From the NCBI GenBank assembly GCA_937915485.1, contig CALGII010000306.1:1-8545 (forward strand): 8,545 nucleotides of DNA, read 5' to 3'. Every line of letters begins with the position of its first letter. Position 1 is the first letter of the stretch. Under the pieces are notes generated by a model, which saw only the letters and a program-made list of their open reading frames with translations, searched no databases and was not told where the DNA came from. This document shows, piece after piece, positions 1-5,092 of this stretch. The stretch is from an uncultured Ignavibacteriota bacterium. Its GTDB lineage: Bacteria > Bacteroidota > Ignavibacteria > Tepidaquicellales > Tepidaquicellaceae. A program made the translations under genes and the position numbers.

Positions 1-1360
1 TACCTTCTTCCTTGTATAGTTTCATCACCGCGCTGTTCATTTTCTGCGGATCGTCCTTATACTTCTCCTTAATCGCGGTGATTTTGGGATTGAGAGTGCC
101 CATCTTCTGCATAGATTGCGTCTGCTTCTTCGTCAGGGGATTCAGTAAAATCTTGAGAACGATTGCAAAAACTATAATCACGAGTCCCCAGTTTGAAATA
201 AACAGATGGAGAAAATTAAAGAATGGTATAATCATGTATTGCGCGATGGGTCTCACAATAAAATCGAGCGAGAACCTCATCGTCTTTTCGAGTTCGAGAT
301 CGTAACTTTTTAATATCTTGTAATCAATTGGGGTGATGAGTATCCTGAACGTGCTTTTTTCCGATGCGCCGTTCTTAATATCCATTTTCACGGCTGCAGA
401 GAACAGATGCCGTGAACCATCATTCGGCAGATGAATTTTATTCTCCGTCAGATATGCTCCGTCACCCTTGCGTGAGTCGGGGATTATAAAAACGCCGAAA
501 TACTTGTTCCTCAAAGAAACGTAATCGGTATTTCCGTTAAGGTCGTTATTTACTTCCTTGTCAAAATCCTTCGGTGTCATCTGTTCGAGTTCACCGCCCA
601 TGAATGCGAATGCTTCTGAGAATTGCGCCTCTTCGTCGCTTCTGTATTCGGTAAGATTTAAAGAACTGCCCCAAACAACCTGATATTTCCCGTCGGCAAT
701 GAACTGGCCCGGATTCACGAATTCATATGCAACCGAGAATTCGTATGAATCGGGTTTGAACTTATATGATTTAATTATTTTTTTTGACGAGTCTCCGTTT
801 ACAAGAAGTTCATACTTCAGAGTAAAAGAAGTGTCCTTTTCTATGTCAACTGCCTGATGCTCCCTGTAAACGGAATTGAAAACAAGGTCGCGTGTATTAA
901 TCGATTTGCCGTCTTTCGAAGTGAAAAGCAGATTCAATTCCCTGTCCCTTTTCCAGTCGACTAACTGCACCGGATGTCCGTCCCAGGTCTTGAATCCTTT
1001 CATGTAAACTTCCTTAAGCGAGCCGCCAAAATCGGAGAAAACAAATCTGTACTTGGCATTGTCAACATACATCACCTTTTCCTTTGCCGCCGAAGAGTCA
1101 TTCGCGCTGCCCGCGGCATTCAGTGAGAAATAAATACCGTACCGGTCATTCATAGCGTTTTGTTTGGCGGAATCGTTTTCAGTCTTTTGAACCTCGACCT
1201 GCTTTGTCTCCTGAACTTTCTGCTTCGTCGTGTCCTGAACGTTTTCCTGCGTCTGCTGTTTCTTCTGCTCTACGGGTTTCTGCATCTTTGACGTCCATAC
1301 CATCCAAACTACGAGTATCACGCCTATAACAACGAAACCAATTACCGATTTTTTATCCAT
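1..1360 (-). CDS. yidC: Membrane protein insertase YidC (partial, C-terminus beyond left edge)
   Basis: Reading from ATG at 1358-1360, 453 codons lie in the window before the left edge; the end of the gene is missing. The product is the YidC/Oxa1/Alb3 insertase, which places and folds proteins in the inner membrane alone or with Sec. Visible parts: an N-terminal membrane segment (about residues 4-22, rich in Val/Ile), a Gln/Lys-rich linker (about 25-62), a long beta-rich periplasmic P1 domain (about 70-345), then the conserved core from about residue 370. The core contains SNWGLVIIVFAIVLKILLNP followed by LTKKQTQSMQKM and a KYKDDPQKMNSAVMKLYKEE coiled-coil arm, matching E. coli NWGFSII..YPLTKAQ..SMAKM. 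The groove Arg of E. coli (R366) is Lys here (about residue 403). The start directly abuts the yidD stop with no spacer, suggesting translational coupling. Identification is secure from motifs and gene order. Confidence 0.96.
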   Translation of the reverse strand, partial: MDKKSVIGFVVIGVILVVWMVWTSKMQKPVEQKKQQTQENVQDTTKQKVQETKQVEVQKTENDSAKQNAMNDRYGIYFSLNAAGSANDSSAAKEKVMYVDNAKYRFVFSDFGGSLKEVYMKGFKTWDGHPVQLVDWKRDRELNLLFTSKDGKSINTRDLVFNSVYREHQAVDIEKDTSFTLKYELLVNGDSSKKIIKSYKFKPDSYEFSVAYEFVNPGQFIADGKYQVVWGSSLNLTEYRSDEEAQFSEAFAFMGGELEQMTPKDFDKEVNNDLNGNTDYVSLRNKYFGVFIIPDSRKGDGAYLTENKIHLPNDGSRHLFSAAVKMDIKNGASEKSTFRILITPIDYKILKSYDLELEKTMRFSLDFIVRPIAQYMIIPFFNFLHLFISNWGLVIIVFAIVLKILLNPLTKKQTQSMQKMGTLNPKITAIKEKYKDDPQKMNSAVMKLYKEEG

Positions 1361-1609
1361 CTATTTATTATATGTTTTTTTCTTTGATTTGAATATTTCA
1401 AGCGGAACGGGATCCGGTCCGCCTTCGAAAAACGGGTTGCACCTGAGAATTCTTTTAACCCCGAGATACGTGCCTCCGAAGAATCCGTGAATCTTTAATG
1501 CGTCGATGAAATATTGAGAGCAAGTGGGATAAAACCTGCAAGACGGGGGGAGCAGGGGAGATATAAGCGCCCTGTACAGGTAAATTATTCCGATTAACAA
1601 ATACTTCAT
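1361..1609 (-). CDS. yidD: Membrane protein insertion efficiency factor YidD
   Basis: This 82-residue protein belongs to the YidD (formerly DUF37) family, small membrane-associated proteins that assist YidC-dependent insertion. The signature is clear: an amphipathic/hydrophobic N-terminus (residues 3-22), a Cys motif SCRFYPTCSQYFIDAL at about 23-38, and RCNPFFEGGPDPVP at about 56-69. Length is normal for the family. The Lys-rich tail ends in TAG, which touches the ATG of yidC, and the gene begins 6 nt after the rnpA stop. I see no clear Shine-Dalgarno sequence, so translation is probably coupled to rnpA. The rnpA-yidD-yidC order is the one found in most bacteria. Confidence 0.95.
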   Translation of the reverse strand: MKYLLIGIIYLYRALISPLLPPSCRFYPTCSQYFIDALKIHGFFGGTYLGVKRILRCNPFFEGGPDPVPLEIFKSKKKTYNK

Positions 1610-1615
1610 CGAAGT

Positions 1616-2020
1616 TTATGTGATTTTATCAAATATATTTTTAATGTCGCCGCTGAAAAGCCTGAAACCGTTCCTGAGCATTTCCTCAAAACCTCTTTTT
1701 TCGTTTACGGTAAGTATCATATCCATTGGCCCAATTCCCGCTTTGCCGTACAGTATATGCTTGTTAAGCCTGTATGCCTCCTTCAGCAGCCTTTTTATTC
1801 GATTACGCCGGACAGCGCCTTTAAGTTTCTTTTTAGAAACAGTAAAGCCCACTCGAATCATTAATTGTGGGCTTAATCTAAAATCAGTTTTTTGATAGTA
1901 TAATTTTAAATATTTTGACTCAGCAATTCTCGAATTTCTGAACACCCTTTTGTATGCCTCGAATCCCCTTAGTATTTCATCCTTGCCTAAACCGAACCCG
2001 TGTTGTGTCTGCTGAGACAT
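1616..2020 (-). CDS. rnpA: Ribonuclease P protein component RnpA
   Basis: The product is the small basic protein subunit of RNase P, which helps the catalytic RNA trim the 5' leaders of tRNA precursors. The family hallmark is the basic helix RRNRIKRLLKEAYR (about residues 71-84 from the ATG chosen here), preceded by the strand VGFTVSKKKLKGAV. The N-terminal GFGLGKDEILRGFEAYKRVF corresponds to the usual L-xx-xxF-xxV substrate-binding region. Two starts are possible: ATG at 2018-2020 (134 aa) or an in-frame GTG at 2030-2032 (138 aa) only 2 nt after the rpmH stop. The GTG has an AGAAAG stretch 5 nt upstream, a weak ribosome-site match; the ATG has none. I take the ATG because GTG is rarer and the extra four residues show no conserved feature, but the choice is open. 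Cotranscribed with rpmH and yidD. Confidence 0.92.
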   Translation of the reverse strand: MSQQTQHGFGLGKDEILRGFEAYKRVFRNSRIAESKYLKLYYQKTDFRLSPQLMIRVGFTVSKKKLKGAVRRNRIKRLLKEAYRLNKHILYGKAGIGPMDMILTVNEKRGFEEMLRNGFRLFSGDIKNIFDKIT

Positions 2021-2034
2021 TTTCAAAGGCACTG

Positions 2035-2190
2035 TTACTTTCTGACAAATTCGTCGCTGACCGTGAGTTTCTTTCTGCCTTTTGCTCTTCTGCTCGCGAG
2101 TACTTTTCTGCCGTTCTTTGTCGACATTCTTTCGCGAAAGCCGTGTTTATTCTTTCTTTTCGTATTGCTTGGTTGATACGTTCTTTTCAT
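2035..2190 (-). CDS. rpmH: 50S ribosomal protein L34
   Basis: A 51-residue, very basic protein starting MKRTYQPSNTKRKNKHGFRE, followed by RMSTKNGRKVLASRRAKGRK. This is the near-invariant L34 pattern (KRTxQPSxxKRxxxHGFRxRM-x-TxxGRxVLxxRRxKGRxxL). L34 is a component of the large ribosomal subunit. Length is slightly above the usual 44-46 because of a short acidic/basic tail (TVSDEFVRK). The gene is read from ATG at 2188-2190 to TAA at 2035-2037. It is the first gene of the rpmH-rnpA-yidD-yidC cluster, with the AT-rich gap 2191-2304 upstream. No Shine-Dalgarno sequence precedes the ATG. The gene upstream is lgt rather than dnaA, which often sits beside rpmH. Confidence 0.96.
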   Translation of the reverse strand: MKRTYQPSNTKRKNKHGFRERMSTKNGRKVLASRRAKGRKKLTVSDEFVRK

Positions 2191-2304
2191 TATATTTATG
2201 TATTAACTTTAAAAATTCAAAAACTATAAAATAACCTTATTTTTAAACTATTTCAAGTTATTATAAATTCAATAACATCAAATAGTATTGAAAAACCTGA
2301 CTTA
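2191..2304 (-). promoter_or_regulatory. AT-rich intergenic region, probable promoter of the rpmH cluster
   Basis: This 114-bp gap between lgt and rpmH is strongly AT-rich and is the only sizeable gap before the rpmH-rnpA-yidD-yidC cluster, so a promoter is expected. On the minus strand TTGAAA (2251-2256) is followed after 17 nt by TATTTT (2228-2233), an acceptable -35/-10 pair, about 40 nt before the rpmH ATG. A near match to the Bacteroidota -7 element lies close by (TATAGTTTTTG) but its spacing is off by one. In such AT-rich DNA these matches arise easily by chance. I looked for DnaA boxes (TTATNCACA) and saw none, so there is no sign of an origin. Confidence 0.3.
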
Positions 2305-2322
2305 TTACTTTTGTTTCAGGTT
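2291..2322 (-). terminator. Weak hairpin with T run at the end of lgt
   Basis: On the minus strand AACCTGA (2316-2322, within the last codons of lgt) can pair with TCAGGTT (2294-2300) across a 15-nt loop that includes the lgt stop codon, and the 3' arm runs into TTTTT. The stem is 7 bp with only three G-C pairs and the loop is long, so this is at best a weak or attenuating terminator. Some lgt transcripts may read through into rpmH. Confidence 0.3.
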
Positions 2323-3123
2323 GTTTATCTCTATAAGTTCATCGTCAGTCTTGTTTTTCCATAAAACAAGCATTACAATCCCGAACAAAATCATTATGAT
2401 TGATATCAACTGCGCCTGAGTGAATATCGAAATTACTTTAGGATTGAGCCTTATAAATTCGACTATGAGTCTTTCCGCTCCGCTGAATATCAGGTAAATA
2501 AAGAATAACTGTCCGTAAAATCTGGTTTTCTTTCGCATCCGCATCAGAATAAAGAAGATTATTACCGATACCGCCATTTCATAAATCGGAGTAGGATGAA
2601 CCAGAACCCCGGCGTGAGTCGGCACGATACCCTTGACGTAACTGTAGCCGAGGAATTCCCACATCGTTCCGTTTACCGGAAGTCCGTAGCAGCCGTCACC
2701 CGATAGATGGCATCCGATTCTTGCGATACCATATCCGAGCATCACGGCAGGCGACATAGAATCGAATATCAAAAGCAGTTTCAGATTTTTCTGCCTGCAG
2801 TAAATGTATATGAATACTATCGCGAGTATAAGCCCTCCGTAAAAAGTCAGACCCGCGGGTGAAAACAGAACGTCCGACCTGAAATACGAAGCGAGCGAGC
2901 CTCCTTTTCCGAAATTCCACTCCTCAATTACGTAGAATAATTTCGCGCCGAGCAGTCCGCCGATAATCGCGAGAAACGTAATCGTTATGCCGGCATTTTC
3001 GTCCTTTCTTTGCCTCTTGAGTTCCTTCGAGAACAGAGTGCTTCCTATCAGAAACGCTATGCCGAGCATCAGACCGTAACTGTGTATTGCTATAGGACCT
3101 ATTTCAAATAATTTCGGATACAT
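2305..3123 (-). CDS. lgt: Prolipoprotein diacylglyceryl transferase (Lgt family)
   Basis: Lgt moves the diacylglyceryl group from phosphatidylglycerol to the lipobox cysteine of prolipoproteins, the first step of lipoprotein maturation in the inner membrane. The protein has 272 residues and about seven hydrophobic segments, normal for the family. Family marks in order: GPIAIHSYGLMLG (9-21), GGLLGAKLFYVIEEW (55-69), GLTFYGGL (91-98), ARIGCHLSGDGCYG (134-147), HPTPIYE (176-182) and ERLIVEFIR (217-225), which carries the conserved Arg of the E. coli R239 region. Compared with E. coli, His103 is Tyr95, Asn146 is Cys138 and Glu151 aligns with Asp143. To my recollection such variants are common outside proteobacteria, so the general call is safe but full catalytic equivalence is inferred. 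The ATG overlaps the preceding gene's stop by one base (TAATG) and follows GAGG by 4 nt, indicating coupled translation. Confidence 0.9.
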   Translation of the reverse strand: MYPKLFEIGPIAIHSYGLMLGIAFLIGSTLFSKELKRQRKDENAGITITFLAIIGGLLGAKLFYVIEEWNFGKGGSLASYFRSDVLFSPAGLTFYGGLILAIVFIYIYCRQKNLKLLLIFDSMSPAVMLGYGIARIGCHLSGDGCYGLPVNGTMWEFLGYSYVKGIVPTHAGVLVHPTPIYEMAVSVIIFFILMRMRKKTRFYGQLFFIYLIFSGAERLIVEFIRLNPKVISIFTQAQLISIIMILFGIVMLVLWKNKTDDELIEINNLKQK

Positions 3124-3497
3124 TAAACCTCAACCTTTATAAATTTTTTAGATGGTTCTTTCGTTATCTTTAAACTCTTTTCCGTTATTTTAAGTTTAAA
3201 CAAATTCTTGCCGACGTCAGGTTTTGAAAGCCTTAATTCGTATTCGGTTTTTGAATAACCATAAAGTCTATACTGATATCTCGCGTTTCCCGATTTCGCG
3301 ATTGATAGAACAGGCGCGGAGAGTCCTTCGACGAGGAAGCCGATTAGTTTATTCGGCAGGTCAATCTGAGGAGTTACATTAATCGTGTAAATAAAACTCT
3401 TGAAGATTTTTGTAGTTAAGAAATCGAACAGAATGTAATCAGACTCCTTTATTTTGTCATAGCCTTTTGAGATGTGAAGTTCGAATTCGTACTTCAT
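3123..3497 (-). CDS. Unrecognised small protein between hisS and lgt
   Basis: I do not recognise this protein. From ATG at 3495-3497 it has 124 residues beginning MKYEFELHISKGYDKIKESD. It is Lys/Ile/Phe-rich with alternating polar and hydrophobic stretches, suggesting a small mixed alpha/beta or beta-rich fold. There is no signal peptide, membrane helix, Cys motif or obvious catalytic motif, so it is probably cytoplasmic. The ATG at 3497 is preceded by GGAG at 4 nt, a good ribosome site. A longer frame starts at ATG 3525-3527 (134 aa), 1 nt after the hisS stop, but has no such site and adds a basic, unremarkable MRTRQVRPEK. Its TAA overlaps the lgt ATG, and its position inside the hisS-lgt unit supports a real, coexpressed gene. 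Function unknown. Confidence 0.75.
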   Translation of the reverse strand: MKYEFELHISKGYDKIKESDYILFDFLTTKIFKSFIYTINVTPQIDLPNKLIGFLVEGLSAPVLSIAKSGNARYQYRLYGYSKTEYELRLSKPDVGKNLFKLKITEKSLKITKEPSKKFIKVEV

Positions 3498-3528
3498 TTT
3501 CTCCGGCCGTACCTGTCTTGTTCTCATA

Positions 3529-4770
3529 TCAGATAAAATTATAATTTTTAATTTCGCCGATACCCGTTTCCTGCTCCGAACCGTCGCTCATTCTTTTTAT
3601 CTTCACCTTACCCGTTTTGATTTCGTCGTCTCCTATAACAGTTACGTATTTTGCATTAAGTCTGTTCGCGTCCTTCATCTGGGCTTTTATGCTTCTGCCG
3701 AGCAGGTCGGTTTCGCAAGTTATACCATTGACCCTGAGTTTGTTCGCTAAAATAAGCGATTTCTTCTTAGCCTCGTCTCCCGCAGAGACGATGTAAATCG
3801 CGGGACTTTCATTTTCGGGAAAATCGTATTTGTTCGCCTGAAGCACAAGCGTCAGTCTTTCGAGTCCGCAGGCGAATCCTATCGCGGGAGTGGGTTTTCC
3901 CCCGAGTTGTTGCACGAGCATGTCGTATCTGCCGCCGCCGAGCACCGCGTTCTGCGCGCCGAGGTCATCCGACGCGATTTCAAAAGTTGTTGAAGTGTAA
4001 TAGTCTAGCCCTCTGACGAGCGTATGGTCGATTTCGTAACCGATTCCGAGTGACTCAAGTCCCGAAAGAACATTCCTGAAATGCTCCTTATTTTCGGGTC
4101 CGAGATATTCTAAAATAACGGGAGCATTCTTAACTATCTCTATATCACGGGGGTCCTTCGAATCAAGTATGCGCAGCGGATTCGTGAACAGCCTCCTGTG
4201 GCTCTCGGAAGACAAATGCGGCGTGAAATCGCTTAAGTATTTCTTCAGGTCTTCGAGATACGCTTTTCTTTCCGCGAGATTTCCTATGTTGTTAATTTTT
4301 ATCTTCAGGTTCTTTAAACCGAATTCCGAAAGGAAAGTTGTCCCGAGCGATATTAAATCAACATCCGCCGTATAATCTCCGCTGCCGATTACTTCCGCGC
4401 CGAACTGTGAGAATTCCCTGTATCTTCCTGCCTGCGGTCTTTCGTGACGGAACATGTTCGATATGTAATACAACTTCTGCACTGCCGAGACGTTGTACAG
4501 GCTGTTTTCTATATACGCTCTTATTACAGGCGCCGTCATTTCGGGCTTCAGAGTGAACTCGCCGTCGTCGAATGAATACATTTCCTTCGATACAATGTCC
4601 GTCTCCTCGCCGATTCCTCTCTTGAAGAGTTCTGTTTTTTCGAAAGCGGGTGTTCGGATTTCCCTGTAATTGAAAACGGATGCTACACGCCTCAGTTTGT
4701 CTTCTACGTGAAGACGCCTGAATGCGTCGTCCGGCAGGAAATCAAGTGTCCCTTTTGGTTTCGTTATCAT
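3529..4770 (-). CDS. hisS: Histidine--tRNA ligase
   Basis: HisRS joins histidine to tRNA-His using ATP, in the cytoplasm. It is a class IIa synthetase, here 413 residues, the usual bacterial size. Visible marks from the ATG at 4768-4770: KPKGTLDFLP at the N-terminus (4-13), class II motif 2 FRHERPQAGRYREFSQFGAE (107-126), the histidine-specific loop LVRGLDYYT (251-259), LGGGRYDMLVQQLGG (277-291), and motif 3 GFACGLERL (298-306). The C-terminal part (about 323-413) is the anticodon-binding domain. An in-frame TTG at 4774-4776 would add two residues; ATG is preferred because it fits the family N-terminus. No Shine-Dalgarno sequence is seen. The gene heads the hisS - small gene - lgt unit, with 322 bp of non-coding DNA upstream. 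Confidence 0.97.
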   Translation of the reverse strand: MITKPKGTLDFLPDDAFRRLHVEDKLRRVASVFNYREIRTPAFEKTELFKRGIGEETDIVSKEMYSFDDGEFTLKPEMTAPVIRAYIENSLYNVSAVQKLYYISNMFRHERPQAGRYREFSQFGAEVIGSGDYTADVDLISLGTTFLSEFGLKNLKIKINNIGNLAERKAYLEDLKKYLSDFTPHLSSESHRRLFTNPLRILDSKDPRDIEIVKNAPVILEYLGPENKEHFRNVLSGLESLGIGYEIDHTLVRGLDYYTSTTFEIASDDLGAQNAVLGGGRYDMLVQQLGGKPTPAIGFACGLERLTLVLQANKYDFPENESPAIYIVSAGDEAKKKSLILANKLRVNGITCETDLLGRSIKAQMKDANRLNAKYVTVIGDDEIKTGKVKIKRMSDGSEQETGIGEIKNYNFI

Positions 4771-5092
4771 AATCAAATATATCTATTAAGTTACTCAATT
4801 ATCAAAAAATTAAAAAGGGGATTCAATTTAATAGAGCGCATAAGCGGCGAATCAAATGTATTAATGCAACTCTATGCTCGATTTATTGATTCCAAAAATC
4901 TCAGAGTATCGGCAGACAGATTGATTTGTGTTGAAATTGAGTATTAACTTTTCGGAATGTTTCATCTTAATCGGCGTCAGGTACATACCTGATGAACCGC
5001 TGTTGGCGGCTTGAATAGAAACATAATGAAAAATCTGCAGTCAGGACTTCGATATGCGGGGCTTGTATATGTCTGCCTTCATTGAAAATCCG
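4771..5092. other. 322-bp gap between the restriction-modification gene and hisS
   Basis: No convincing gene, tRNA or terminator is seen here. Part of it must serve as hisS promoter: on the minus strand TATATTTG (4774-4781) matches the Bacteroidota -7 consensus TAnnTTTG, with TTG 21 nt before it, but it would start transcription at or just before the ATG, so I hold it lightly. The segment nearest hisS (4771-4880) is AT-rich; 4960-5092 is less so. A minus-strand frame from 5040 to TAA at 4861-4863 (ATG at 4984-4986, 41 aa from there) contains YVSIQAANSGSSGMYL, faintly like the end of a type IX secretion sorting domain. A perfect hairpin lies at 4977-4992. Confidence 0.5.
4977..4992. repeat. 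Perfect 6-bp inverted repeat, 4-nt loop
   Basis: The sequence TCAGGTACATACCTGA is a perfect 6-bp hairpin with loop ACAT, about 100 nt after the stop of the restriction-modification gene. No T run follows on either strand, so it is not a standard intrinsic terminator. It could be an RNA-stabilising 3' end, a protein site or a chance palindrome. Confidence 0.45.

Noticed and set aside
12..305. 97-aa plus-strand open frame at the left edge
   Set aside because: It lies opposite the conserved YidC core, whose motifs are read on the minus strand.
1620..2229. Two plus-strand frames of 91 aa (1620-1895 and 1954-2229)
   Set aside because: They are antisense to rnpA and rpmH, both secure by family motifs.
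2191..2304. Replication origin beside rpmH
   Set aside because: No DnaA-box-like sequences and no dnaA gene; the AT-richness is ordinary for a promoter gap.
2696..2920. 74-aa minus-strand frame inside lgt
   Set aside because: It lies in another frame of lgt, is Arg/Phe-rich without a motif, and the Lgt frame is clearly the coding one.
4708..4947. 79-aa plus-strand frame across the hisS start and the gap
   Set aside because: Its first part is antisense to the hisS N-terminus, and the rest shows no family feature or ribosome site.
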